Assembly (NCBI RefSeq): GCF_032452875.1
Contig: NC_083897.1
Span: 12,940,854 to 13,004,853 of the forward strand
Direction: 5' to 3'
DNA length: 64,000 bases
Source: Bos javanicus
Taxonomy: Eukaryota > Chordata > Mammalia > Artiodactyla > Bovidae
Part shown: one piece after another, positions 11,036-21,600 of the stretch
Layout of the letters: every line of letters starts with the position of its first letter
Numbering within the stretch: the first letter of the stretch is position 1
Notes under the pieces: model-generated
Told to the model about the DNA's origin: nothing
The model's input: only the letters and a program-made list of their open reading frames with translations
Databases searched by the model: none
Position numbers and translations under genes: made by a program

Positions 11036-12239
11036 TCAAGGGTCAGCGGGGTCCCTCTGTGCAGTCCACTCAGCAATTTCTGGGTCTGCGTGGTATGCTC
11101 TCTTCACCCTCATATGATGGATCCAAGGGGCAATACCTGCAACTTTAACTGAAGTAGGGGTTGTTAGATTAACAGTATAAGGGCCCTTCCACCAAGGTGC
11201 TAGTAAATCATGTTTCCAATCTTTGACCCATACTTGGTCACCAAGCATAAACTCATGAATCTGTTTCCCAAGGGGGAACAGCACTCTTTCTTGTACAAAC
11301 TTAGTTACCGGATTTATCACCTTACCCAGTTCCATCTGCTGTGAAATCCTATCCCCCGCTTACCTGAGGCAAATTTGTTGACACCTGTTTTATAATGGGA
11401 GGGGGCCCCCCATACACAATTTCGTACGGAGAATAGCCATGGGACCATGGAGTCATCCTGAGTCTGAGCAGAGCCGTCGGAAGCAAGTCCACCCAGGAGC
11501 AGTCAGTCTCTATGATCCATTTGGAGAGTGTCTCTTTAAGTGTCCGGTTGGTTCCTTCCACCATCCCAGAACTCTGGGGCCTATATGCTGTATGTAATTT
11601 CCACTTGACATTGCTTATCTGTTATACTAAATCAGCTACGAAAGCCGGGCCATTGTCTGATCCAATGCTGGTAGGAAATCCAAATCTGGGAACTATTTCC
11701 CTAAGCAGGCACCAGCCTACTTCTGATGCTCTTTCAGTCCGGGGAGGAAAAGGTTCTACCCATCCCGAGAACGTACATACCGTGACCAGCAGGTGACGGT
11801 AGTGTTGGTGAGGTTTCATTTCAGTGAAGTCCACTTCCAGGTGTTCAAAGGGCAGCGTGCCTTTCAGCTGAATCCCTGGAGGTTTCTGTCTGTGCCAAGA
11901 GGTAGCACTGACCTGTGAGCAGGCAGTGCAGTCCTGAGATTCTGTCCTGCATAGGGAAGAGAGGCGGGGAACCAAGAAATATTTTTGAATTAGCTCTTCC
12001 AGTTCATCATGGCCTAGGTGGGATGCTTGGTGTGTTTGGCTTACCAGAGTGGGTGCCAGCTCCTCTGGTACCAACAATTTGCCACTTGGCAATTCCCACC
12101 ATCCCTTTTCAGTCTTGATGGCCCCTTCCACTTTGGCTAGTTGGTTTTGGGCTTCAGTGTATTTTGGAGAGTCCAGCACTAGCTCAGGCAGCTCCGCCAA
12201 TACGAGAGCTTTAATAGGGGCTTCACTTGTTACCCCCAA
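11036..12239 (-). pseudogene. pol: pol: integrase remnant
   Basis: Three blocks in two or more frames cover a gammaretroviral integrase. Block 12239-11622 has the N-terminal zinc-binding signature (His at residues 70 and 74; Cys 104 and 107 in DCTAC) and the first two catalytic aspartates (D137 in VDFTE, codon 11831-11829; D195 in SDNGPAF, codon 11657-11655). Block 11564-11349 has the catalytic glutamate (codon 11558-11556, before NRTLKETL). Block 11335-11036 has the SH3-like C-terminal domain with WKGPY and VKVAGIAPW. Frame breaks lie near 11565-11622 and 11336-11349. The enzyme would have joined viral DNA to the chromosome. Confidence 0.9.
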
Positions 12240-12317
12240 GCCCTCGACTGCTTGTTTAATGGTCTTATCTGCCAGTCTGTTTCCCCAACCCTGGGGGGTA
12301 TCCTCTTTGTGATGTCC

Positions 12318-12923
12318 TCAGCAGTGTATGACCACAACCCTTTCTGGTTCCCAGACAGCATCTAATAGGGTCAGAAATTCTTTATTTTTAATATCTTTTC
12401 CACTAGCTGTCAAAAGGCCTCTCTCCTTATACAGAGCCCCGTGTACATGTAATGTGGCAAAAGTGTACCTGGAGTCGGTGTACATGTTTACTCTCTTGCC
12501 TTTTGACATCTGGAGTGCTCGAATAACTCAGCTCATTGAGCAGACCAGTGTTGTGGCAAGGAGCCAGCTTCAATGATAGTCTTTTCTGTGACTATGGCGT
12601 AACCTGACAAACATTGTCCTTGTTTTATCAGGCTAGTGCCATCAGTATATAGGACCCAATCAGGGTCCAGAATCGGTTGGTCTCGGCAACTGAGGCAATT
12701 GCTCACAAGCATCCAGGCCACCTGGTGGTGACATTGTCAAGCTGCCTTGAGAGATAGGCCACAGGTCTGCCCCACGTGCCCACAGTATGCCGGCCCAGGC
12801 CTCTATTGGTAGCAGGTACTGGCTCTTTCTAACTGGAATGGCACCTGGCTTGAGTTCCTTTATCACTGGGGCTTGATGTTTAGCCAGCCTGAGGTGGGGG
12901 TGGTGGGGGCGGTTGTCTTCCAC
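12318..12923 (-). pseudogene. pol: pol: RT N-terminus fused by deletion to connection/RNase H
   Basis: The frame 12923-12660 begins with an RT N-terminal segment (HQAPVIKELKPGAIPVRKSQY) and, within a few tens of codons, passes into connection-domain-like sequence. The whole palm with the YxDD catalytic box is absent, which implies a deletion around 12770-12800. RNase H motifs follow: YTDGTS at 12649-12632 and TDSRY at about 12479-12465, in separate frames. No polymerase activity is possible. Confidence 0.85.
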
Positions 12924-12999
12924 CCAGACCTCAGGGAATAATTGAGTTAGCTTTCTCTCACGCTCTTCCAGCCCACCCAGTTCTTCATCTTGGGGGGGG

Positions 13000-13240
13000 G
13001 GGTGGGTATTAAGAGAGAGAACAAATAAGTCATAGTGCCCAACTAAAAGGTGGGCCTCTCCTCAGGGGAGAAAGTCACTTGTGCTCCCAGTTTGGAGAGC
13101 AAGTCTCTTCCCAACAGGGGTGCTGGGCACTCAGGAATGTAGAGGATCACTTGGTGCCCCCCATCTGACATTTTTGGGGTAGGCTTGAGACACAAAGGCT
13201 GCTCACCATCTGAGACCCAGCAGCCTCTGAATCTATTGGT
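13000..13240 (-). pseudogene. pro: C-terminal protease remnant
   Basis: The minus strand carries PECPAPLLGRDLL followed by SKLGAQ, typical of the end of a gammaretroviral protease. The catalytic D-T/S-G box and the nucleocapsid zinc finger that should precede it are missing, because capsid-end sequence lies immediately upstream. A poly-G run occurs near 12992-13001. Confidence 0.75.
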
Positions 13241-14320
13241 GTATAAAGTCTATAGGCCTCGCACAGTCTTTCATAGCATAGGTTTTTGGGCCCTCCCTCC
13301 TTGAGGACTTGTAAAATAGCCGCCCAATATCTCTCCAGGTGGCCCCTTCCTTCCTCTGTGTTATAGTCCAAATTAGGTTTATCAGTGGGGAAGGCTTGCT
13401 CTATCCACCTTTCTAGGTTTGCAACACCTTCTGGAACCATCTCTCATAACCATTTTCTGGCCTCACTTAGGATCCTGTGTCTGTCCTCAGTGCTGAAGAG
13501 GGAGACTAGCAGTTGGATTATGTCATCACATGTAGGGCAGTGGGTTTGAAAAATAGTCTCCATTAGCCTAATCTGGTAATAATAGGCTACAGGGGGCTGA
13601 TGGTAGTGGCCGTCTGCCCCCTAAACCGGAGGCTGCTATAGCTCTCTGAGGGGCATTTGTAGCAGGGCCCTTTCCTCTGGCTCCTTAGCGGAGCACAGCC
13701 TCTGTTTAATTCTGGTGTCTCCTTTCCCCTTCCTGTCAAGTACTCACCGGGAGAGGTGGGTATAGCTTGGGCAGTTCAGCTGGAGCCAGGTTCTGGAAGT
13801 GTTGGCCAGAGGCTTCTGCAGCCAGGATCAGAGTCTGCTGAGGTGGCGGCTCTACGACCTCTGGGAGAGCTGACGGAGGAGCAGCAGCTGCTACAGGAAC
13901 TTTACCTGGCCCTGGATCAAGCATTAAGGTGGCCTCCGGTCCTGGTGGAGCACGGGGCAGTGGGCGTATCATCATCCACTATCAGGGACGGGAAGGTCAT
14001 CCTCGTCCAAATCCTGCCAGATCCCAGAGGGAGGAGGGGGATCGGCGTGTCTTCACCTGCCGGTCAGCATGGCCGAACCAGAACACCACGTGGTCCAAGA
14101 CTGTTTCTCCCTTAAAGTCCATTCTGCCTTAGTGGGCTTGAACAAGTGTGGATGAAAACACAGATGGGTTAAATATCCCATGTCCCAGGCCATCTCCGGA
14201 AAAGCCAATTCATACTCACTTATGTATCCCCCTCCTTCTAGCCTGATGATTCCGACGGGGTCAAGAATTTCACAGCAGACGGCACACCACCTGGGGGAGG
14301 GTAGAATATAAGCACACAAG
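13147..14320 (-). pseudogene. gag: gag remnant (matrix, proline-rich and capsid parts)
   Basis: From 5' to 3' on the minus strand: a matrix-like frame (14319-14053); a proline-rich frame (13975-13736) with a YPPLP late-domain-like motif at 13762-13748; and a capsid C-terminal region (about 13580-13147) with a major-homology-like stretch, interrupted by an in-frame TGA at 13446-13444. The nucleocapsid part is absent. Gag would have formed the particle core. Confidence 0.75.
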
Positions 14321-14743
14321 GATCAAGTTTCTTCTCCTAAAAATCCCCTGGCGATTGCTTGGTAATAATTTTCCCCAAGATGGCGTGGACACATCTCCTA
14401 AATGACCTTCACAAATTTCCTTCCTAAGCCCTAACATGCCTGTCGACTTGTGTACCAAGCAATCACTGCCACCTGCCTATTCCAGGCTCCTGTGGGTCCA
14501 TGCCCCTTCTAGTCCCTCCCAGAGGGGTGTTCAGGCCTCTTCTTCCACCCTGCCGGGTGGGTTCCTCCTCAACTGAGCACTCAGTTCCCTTGCTGCCATC
14601 CACTACCTGCTAATATGAAAGGTCCAGGCATTGAGAAGCAGAATCCTTCCAGAAGGGCAAGGCACCTTCCCCCCTCTAGAAGATTCAAACTGCAAGGCCT
14701 CGGAGTAGTCCCACATGGGACTTGTCTCCTCAAAGTGAGGAGT
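14320..14743 (-). other. Proviral leader region
   Basis: The untranslated leader between the primer-binding site and gag. I see no intact splice or packaging signal that I would defend. Confidence 0.5.
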
Positions 14744-14761
14744 TTCCCAGCCAATGCATGA
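14744..14761 (-). promoter_or_regulatory. Retroviral primer-binding site, tRNA-Gly type
   Basis: The plus strand reads ttcccagccaatgcatga, which matches the 3' end of tRNA-Gly (ttcccggccaatgcacca) at 15 of 18 positions. It is 2 bp from the LTR edge, exactly where the minus-strand primer tRNA anneals. Confidence 0.85.
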
Positions 14762-14763
14762 AA

Positions 14764-15985
14764 TGTTGTAGCCAGGCATTCTGGGAAACAAACTCACTCA
14801 GAAGGACAATGCAGATAGTGGAGTGCAGTTTATTACACCGGTGGGCCCAAAGCAGAGTCTCCTCTTAGCCAAGGACCCCGACCAGTTTTTCTGAAAACCT
14901 TATATACCCTAAGTGTACGTACACAAACCCACCTCCCCAAACTCCCTAACAATCAAAGTTAACCCATGATTCATATGCCTTAAACCTAGGTAGTTCAGTT
15001 CAGTTGCTCAGTCGTGTCCGACTCTTCGCGACCCCATGAATCACATCACGCCAGGCCTCCCTGTCCATCACCAACTCCTGGAGTTCACCCAGACTCATGT
15101 CCATCGAGTCAGTGATGCCATCCAGCCATCTCATCCTCTGTCGTCCCCTTCTCCTCCTTCCCCCAATCCCTCCCATCATCAGAGTCTTTTCCAATGAGTC
15201 AACTCTTCATATGAGGTGGCCAAAGTACTGGAGTTTCAGCTTCAGCATCATTCCCTCCAAAGAAATCCCAGGGCTGATCTCCTTCAGAATGGACTGGTTG
15301 GATCTCCTTGCAGGCCAAGGGACTCTCAAGAGCATTCTCCAAAAGCATCAATTCTTTGGTGCGCAGCCTTCTTCACAGTCCAACTCGCACATCCATACGT
15401 GACCACTGGAAAAACCATAGCCTTGACTAGACAGACCTTTGTTGGCAAAGTATTGTCTCTGCTTTTCAATATGCTATCTAGGTTGGTCATAACTTTCCTT
15501 CCAAGGAGTAAGCATCTTTTAATTTCATGGCTGCAGTCACCATCTGCAGTGATTTTGGACCCCAGAAAAATAAAGTCTGACAGTTTCCACTGTTTCCCCA
15601 TCTATTACCCATGAAGTGATGGGACCGGATGCCATGATCTTCGTTTTCTGAATGTTGAGCTTTAAGCCAACTTTTTCACTCTCCACTTTCATCAAGAGGC
15701 TTTATTAGTTCCTCTTCACTTTCTGCCATAAGGGTGGTGTCATCCAGTGGACAATTATCAATAGGCCTGTGGTCATACCCCAATAAGCATAATAGAATGT
15801 ATGATTCTATTCGGTTACACAGATAATCAGGGTATTCTTTTAGCGAAGGGCTCTTCCTTCCAGGGGCCTGGTTTTCCAGTTGGTATGTCGTTTCCATATA
15901 TACTGGACATATAGCTCAAAGTCCACAGTCCAGCCCAAGATGGAGTCCTGCTTTCAAGATGGAGCCTGTTCTAGTTCCTCCTTCA
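14764..15985 (-). repeat. Proviral 5' LTR, split by a BovB
   Basis: LTR halves lie at 14764-14995 and 15746-15985, with a BovB fragment between them. The TATA box is at 14898-14906 and a poly-A signal (aataaa on the minus strand) at 14829-14834. Relative to the other LTR, 3 bp (aac) are missing at the insertion point. Confidence 0.9.
14996..15745 (-). mobile_element. BovB 3' fragment inside the proviral 5' LTR
   Basis: A 5'-truncated antisense BovB. It starts within the RT catalytic YADD region (15745 side) and ends at the ctgaa-type tail (14996). A 91-codon piece of the ORF stays open at 15326-15601. No clear target duplication is present and 3 bp of LTR were lost. Confidence 0.93.
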
Positions 15986-16865
15986 AAACTTCCTCTGTGC
16001 CCTCATCAGCCATCTCTTCCATTTCACCTGAAACTGTTTACATTTTTTGACATTTGATGCAAAGTCAGGTCAGTGTCAGAACTTGTCAGAACTCCCAGAG
16101 CACAACAGCACAGGACTTGTGAGGAACCTCCAATGTTAAAAGGCCCATTGCAAGGCTCATCAGAAAATCAAATACATAACTCTAAAAATATCCTCCGTGA
16201 TCTATGTATGTAGCCACGGTGTCTGACAAATTCAATTAAATCTGTCATACATCATTCTCCACAGTGTTATTGAGAGAGACATAGTAGTATCGAATTTTAA
16301 TTATTCAGCTCCTATTGATCCTACCATAATCTGGTGAGAATCATTTGCAAACTGACAGGCCCCTCAGGAGACAGGCACTATTATCTAATTATAAATCTCA
16401 CAGTGTCATTTGATACAGTGTTCGGGTTTTTCTTTTCCACAAGAAGAGCCCCAATATTTGCCAACAAATTCCTATATAGAAACCCAAACAGTGCACACCA
16501 ATCTTAACTTCAGCTGAGATAACTAGAGCCTGGATTGTGGCATCAATCCCTGGGCCCTGCCCTATCACCCTGTCCCCAGAGTTTGTTATAGGATTTCTCC
16601 ACCAAGTCCCTTCCTCCCCCACCATACCTGACTGGCCATTCATCCCAAAGGGCCCTGTGATCTAGGCTAAAGCCTCTTTGGTGCTAATAAATCAGTGGCA
16701 ACTATTTTTGCATTTTCACATTCACATTTTTGCATTCTCAACATACAGAAGTAAGGAATGGTGGGAATATCAGGTCCCTGGCCCACAGCTGGAGAGACAT
16801 TGGGAAAAGAAATACCTCAAGATGCAACTTAACCCCACCTCCCAGAACACCCTGAAAGACTAGCC
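15986..16865. other. Unassigned stretch
   Basis: No gene or recognised repeat. Open frames here are short and lack domains. Confidence 0.3.
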
Positions 16866-17060
16866 CAGGAATAAACAGTCACCCAGCCAGCTAGCCAACA
16901 AGTATTTTCTGAACACTGAATCTGTTCCAAGAACACTGGTAGGCCCTGCGGGGATACAGTGGTGAACACAATACAAATGTACCTTAACAGAATAAACGGC
17001 TACAATGAACTTATTAAGTGGTGCAAACATGTAACGGGCTATGAAGAAATAAAAAGGCAA
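16866..17060. repeat. Ancient LINE/SINE-like relic
   Basis: 'gaacactgaatctgttcca' and 'ggggatacagtggtgaacac' are of the kind found in old L2/MIR-era repeats. The family cannot be fixed by eye. Confidence 0.4.
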
Positions 17061-17415
17061 ATAAAACAGGGTTTTGAATGGCTTGAGATACCCCTGATTA
17101 ACCTGGGAAATGGTTAATTGGCATTACGTGGGTGAAGAGTGAGGCTGGGAGAGACAAGGCTTGTAAGGCTGCCTGCAGTAAATACAGCTGGTAAGTATGG
17201 TTGCTGTGTGAAATGAAACTATCTCTTGCCATATCAACAAACAAGAAATGGCACACCCCTCAGCGACTTCTGGCCTCCAAATGTGAATGAGGGCTCCCAA
17301 AACTGTGATCCAGCATATGCTGCCACCCCCCATGGTGACTGCTGAGGAGCCTGGGGAATGCAAGAAGCAGCCATCTGCCACTCTTTAAGGGGAACAAGGA
17401 AACAGGATTTGGCCC
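17061..17415. other. Unassigned stretch
   Basis: I see nothing identifiable here. Confidence 0.3.
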
Positions 17416-17419
17416 CAGA

Positions 17420-17725
17420 TAGCTGAGGTACATATGAAAGGAATGAACTCAGTCAGCCCAGAGGCTTGCATCTTCCCACACATAGAATGCTAAATTCCTT
17501 AACTTGGGATATCTGGTTTCGTTTAATTAACAATAATCTTTTGATGTTCAGACTGTCTGCTCTTTGGTGCAAAACTTCTGTATAACCTGGCGCCTCCCCT
17601 CACCTCCTTGGAGCAGTTTTCTCAGTTACTGAGATGCTGTCTCCATGGGTTGGAGTCCTAAGCATTTCCACCAAATAAAATAACTCTTCACTGCCAGGTT
17701 GTGACTATAGTTTTTAATCAACACT
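17420..17725 (+). mobile_element. Probable solo LTR (ruminant ERV, BTLTR1-like)
   Basis: A block with 'ctggcgcctcccctcacctc', 'gagcagttttctcagttact' and an aataaaataactctt end near 17674-17690 has the layout of the R/U5 part of a ruminant ERV LTR. The left boundary is unclear and no internal region or second LTR is nearby. Confidence 0.5.
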
Positions 17726-18029
17726 GGTGATGGGAAAGGGCAATAGACAGCTGCTGGTGATAGCCTAGGGTGTGGGATCAGATCTGAACGATGGGTTTTG
17801 TCTTCTAATTGGCATAGCAATTCCCAGCAGGTGTGGTAGGAGTATCGTGGCTCTGTTGGCAGACATCACCTTTGGCAGTGGGCACCACTGTTGGTAACTT
17901 ATGGTGGGGGCTGAGTTCCATTGGCATAGACAGCAGTAGGACTCCAACCCAACTTTTCCCAGACATCTACCCAACTTTACCCGTTTATATCATTTATTGG
18001 GGAAAAAAATCTTGTTTTCACCTCTGATT
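17726..18029. other. Unassigned stretch
   Basis: I see nothing identifiable here. Confidence 0.3.
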
Positions 18030-19065
18030 TGAAATGCCATATTTATCATGTGCTAATATGTTTTAGGGTCTATTCTTGGGCTTATTTTATAGTTTTAATT
18101 ACTGTAGCTTTGTAATCGATCCTAATATCTGAAGTCGTCAGCTCTCTACTCTTATCCAGGTTCTTTCATGCTATTCTTGTGCATTTATGTTTTCTATACA
18201 GACTTCAGGTTCCTAACAGACATCTTTATTTGATTATCTTAAAGTTGTCAAATCCACATCTTGATGATGACAAGTGTTCCAACCCAAGAATATGGTGTGG
18301 GTTTTCCATTTGTTCAAGTCTCCAATTAGATTGTTCCTCTCCATGTTTTAAGTTATCTTCAAAAAGATCTTGCATGCTCCTGGATAAATCTATTCCTAGG
18401 TCTGTTATCATTTTTTTTTATAATTAAAAATAGGATTCTCCCATTCTGTGTTATACTTGGTTGTTTGTACATAAAAGGAGCTTGTCGATTTTGTCTATTA
18501 ATGTCCTGAGAAGTCTTTCTGAATTACGTTTACCATATTTAAAAGTTGATTCCCTTGTGCTTTCTATGTATTCAATTACATCACAGAAAAATATCAATAA
18601 TTTTGCCTTTTATTTTACCATTTTATACTTATTTCTCTTTTATAATTGGACTGACTAAAATTTCTAGAACAAAGTTAATTCTTACCTTCCTTCCTGAATG
18701 GAAAATCCTTCTAGTGTTTCACCTTTTAGCATGATATCAGCTTTTAGAGGTTTTTAGGTAGGTAGATAAGTTATTTTAAGGACTATTTGGCTATTAAATA
18801 CCTCAGTTGGTAAAGAATCTGCCTGCAATGTGGAAGACCTGGATTTGATCCCTGGGTTGGGAAGATCCCCTGGAGAAGGGATAGGCTACCCACTCCAGTA
18901 TTCTAGCCTGGAGAATTCCATGGACTATACAGTCCATAGGGTGGCAAAGAGTTGGACACGACTGAGCAATTTTCACTTTCAGCCATTAAAATTTTATTGA
19001 GTGATTTTTAATTGGGAATAATGTTAAATATCATATCTTTTCAGCATTTCTAGTGATTGTATGAT
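18030..19065 (-). mobile_element. Old L1 ORF2 fragment, split by a SINE
   Basis: T-rich sequence on the plus strand is the complement of L1 ORF2, for example 'tttcaccttttagcatgata' and 'gtgattgtatgattttttct'. It resumes after the Bov-tA at 18799-18981. Frames are heavily broken. The RT region of an ancient mammalian L1 is the best reading. Confidence 0.65.
18790..18990 (+). mobile_element. Bov-tA SINE
   Basis: The tRNA-like head (truncated before the A box) has B-box-like ggatttgatccctgg and is followed by Bov-A. The 9-bp duplication gctattaaa/gccattaaa (18790-18798, 18982-18990) carries one mismatch. Confidence 0.9.
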
Positions 19066-19569
19066 TTTTTCTTATTTTCTAAGTATGATGGGAGAATAGG
19101 CAACAGAGAGAGGAATAACAGTTGGGGGTGATTTCATAGAGAATGCTGCAGTTGAGCTGAGATCTGAAGGATGACTAAGATTTCTGATTTTGAAATGGCA
19201 AACTAAATGCACATGGTAGTTTCCCTACCTCCTAACTCCAAACCCTCTATTCTTAAGTTTTTTAAGCCAAAGCTAAGAAATGGGCTAAATAGCTGGGCTG
19301 AAAATCAGGAGACATCGTTAGATGACTGAAATTTGAGAAATCTTTGAGAAACTGACGGCCAACCAATTCAACTGAGGACAACAGCAGCCTAGAAGATGCA
19401 CAAATTAGGTACCACAAACTGTTTTCACAAAACACAGAAGCAAAGCGAAGGGCACACCATGCTTGAAGTCAATGAAATCTGAGAAAAGGAGAAACCAACA
19501 AAAAAGATTAAAAGTGGGAGGAGGGTGGATACTGAGATGCTTACAGCAAATAAGTTGTCCAGATTGAAG
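19066..19569. other. Mostly unassigned; old repeat trace at 19085-19190
   Basis: The segment around 'gagctgagatctgaaggatga' belongs to the same unnamed ancient family as 20900-21600. The rest is unassigned. Confidence 0.35.
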
Positions 19570-19742
19570 TTTGAAGACAGGAGAAGAGGACAACAGAGGA
19601 TAAGGTGGCTGGATGGCATCACTGATTCAATAGACATGAACTTGGGCAAACTCTGGGAGGTGGTGATAGACAGGGAGGTCTGGCGTGCTGCAGTCCATGG
19701 GGTTGCAAAGAGTCAGACATGACTTGGTAACTGAACAACAAA
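19570..19742 (+). mobile_element. BovB 3' terminal fragment
   Basis: The C-terminal ORF segment (RIRWLDGITDSIDM..., then REVWRAAVHGVAKSQT) stays open, followed by a decayed tail. Extremely 5'-truncated. Confidence 0.9.
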
Positions 19743-20094
19743 ACTTCCAGCTTCTGTGCAGTCCCCTGCCCCATCACCCCTGTGAGTCAGGCTCCAGCAT
19801 TTAGGCAGGAGCAAGTACTTGAGTTAGAGAAATGTAATAGTGTCTCCAGAGGCTGGCAACTTCTGGGAGGAATGCAAAATGGTCATGTTCCAACTGCTAC
19901 AATATCCTGCCCATCAACAACAGACCCCAGTGAGCAACTCCTGGGGAACTGCACAAACAAGGGCAGTAAAGAGTCTAGCAAGGAATCACGTCAATAAAAG
20001 TAACTTCATAATCAGAAATCACACAATAAGCTGAAGGGCAAGGAAGGACTTTACCAGGTGGAGATGGAGAGAGATACACCAGCTTCTGCCTGCT
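19743..20094. other. Unassigned stretch
   Basis: No gene or repeat is recognised. Confidence 0.3.
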
Positions 20095-20872
20095 ATGTAT
20101 CAAAAACACAGGCGCCCCTGTTTGAGTTTCCTGAGCCATACAGCAAATTCCCCTTGGCTATCTATTTTACATATGGTAATGTAAGTTTCCATGTTACTCT
20201 TTCCATACATCTCATCCTCTCCTCCCCTCTCCCCATGTCCATAAGTCTATTCTCTATGTCTGTTTCTCCACTGCTGCCCTGTAAATAAATTCTTCAGCAC
20301 CATTTTTCTAGATTCCGTGTATATGCATTAGAATATGATATTTATCTTTCTCCTTCTGATTCACTTCACTCTGTATAATAGGTTCTAAGTTCATCCATCT
20401 CATTAGGACTGACTCATATGCATTCCTTTTTATGGCTTTTTATTCCTTTTTCATTTTGTATATTTACAACTTCTTTTTTTAATGTAAATTTATTTATTTT
20501 AATTGGAGGCTAATTACTTTACAATATTGCATTGGTTTTGCAATACGTTGACATGAATCCACCACGGGTGTACATGTGTTCCCCATCCTGAAACCCTCCC
20601 CCCCCACCTCCCTCCCCATTCCATACCTCTGAGTCATCCCAGTGCACCAGCCCTGAGCACCCTGTATCATGCATTGAACCTGGACTGGTCATCTGTCGAT
20701 GGATATCTAGGTTGCTTCCATGTTCTAGAGGGGTGGGATGGGGAGGGAGATGGGAGGGAGGTTCAAAAGGAAGGGGAAATATGTATACCTATGGCTGATT
20801 CATATTGAGGTTTGGCAGAAAACAATAAAATTCTATAAAGAAACTATCCTTCAAAAAATAAGTTTAAAAATG
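20095..20872. mobile_element. L1 3' region with 5' inversion (twin priming)
   Basis: 20095-20473 plus 20691-20728 is L1 3' ORF2/3'UTR sequence in reverse orientation. 20725-20872 is the next 3' part of the same L1 in forward orientation, starting at ctagaggggtgggatgggg. The segments are consecutive in L1 sense and meet at a 4-bp shared ctag (20725-20728). This is the structure made when a second primer anneals internally during target-primed reverse transcription. Another L1 tail interrupts the inverted arm at 20474-20690. Confidence 0.8.
20474..20690 (-). mobile_element. Ruminant L1 3' end inserted into the older L1
   Basis: A reverse-strand L1 tail: the T-run and 'ttaattggaggctaattact' at the left, then 'caccacgggtgtacatgtg', a C-run and 'gtgcaccagccctgagcacc'. 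It separates 'ttacaacttctt' from 'catctgtcgatgg', which are nearly adjacent in the host L1. Confidence 0.8.
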
Positions 20873-21600
20873 GTATTCAAAGGAAAAAAAAAAACACAGG
20901 AGCAAGGAAAAACAGGATATGTTTCAAATACAGAACATTGGAGGAGAGAGGGCAATAAGCCTAGAAAGGTAGGCTGAGGCCAGATTGGTGATGGCTTCAG
21001 ATGCCAAGTAGTGGTGTTTGTTTTTGTTTTTGTTTTTCCTATAAACAGTGAGGATGAAGACAGAGGCATTTATGAAGAAGAGAGTGAAATGATGACAGCT
21101 GTGTTTTAGAAAGATGACTCTGATGGGCATTTGGCATGCAGATAGAAGGAGAGAGTAATTTAAGGGGTCCAGCAACAGACTAGAGGTGATGAAGGCCTAT
21201 TTGAGGACACTGGCAGTAGGAGAGAAAAGGAAAGAAGTGAAATGTTGTAAAGCATCTGTAATTGATCATATTTAAGGGCAAGGGGAACTGAAGGAGACAT
21301 GGGCAATGTGAAGTTGCATTTCTTGTACCATTCCCTGAATGGGGAAAAAAGAAGACAACTACATCTGGTTTTGGTTTCTTTCATCAATATTGTTGTTTGG
21401 GGGATAAGAAACTCACGTTGTGACAATTTGAGTTTGAGGTACCTGCATGATATCTTAGTGAAAATGTCCCATAAGTTGTTGCAAGTTAAGATCCAAATTT
21501 CAGGGGAAAGGCCAAAACTAAAATATGTAGATGTTAGAAGTCTTTTGCAAGATTGGATGAGATCATGCACCAGAATGGATGAAGGGCAGAAGTAACAAGG
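20873..21600 (+). repeat. Ancient interspersed repeat, family not named
   Basis: Order of signatures: 'ggccagattggtgatggctt', 'aaagatgactctgatgggca', 'gtttgaggtacctgcatgat', 'caagattggatgagatcatg'. The same family seems to be present at 19085-19190, 24530-24990 and 51540-52110. A (GTTTTT)n-like run lies at about 21008-21040. No ORF of substance. Confidence 0.45.

Larger units (their letters stand above)
9804..15985 (-). mobile_element. Gammaretrovirus-like endogenous provirus, internally deleted
   Basis: Two related LTRs of tgttgtag...cttca form (9804-10260; 14764-15985, the latter carrying a BovB) flank a minus-strand internal region with gag, pro/pol and env remnants in the right order. 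A 4-bp duplication, aaac, lies just outside (9800-9803 and 15986-15989), as expected for gammaretroviral integration. Next to the 5' LTR is a primer-binding site complementary to tRNA-Gly. The internal region is about 4.5 kb, well short of a complete gammaretrovirus, because NC/PR, most of RT and most of env are gone. All frames are interrupted; it cannot make virus. Confidence 0.93.

Noticed and set aside
11036..12239. Functional integrase
   Set aside because: Catalytic and zinc-binding codons survive but lie in separate frames with shifts between them.
20581..20600. C-run as a structural G-quadruplex motif
   Set aside because: A single C-run within an L1 3' end; spaced runs needed for a quadruplex are not convincing.
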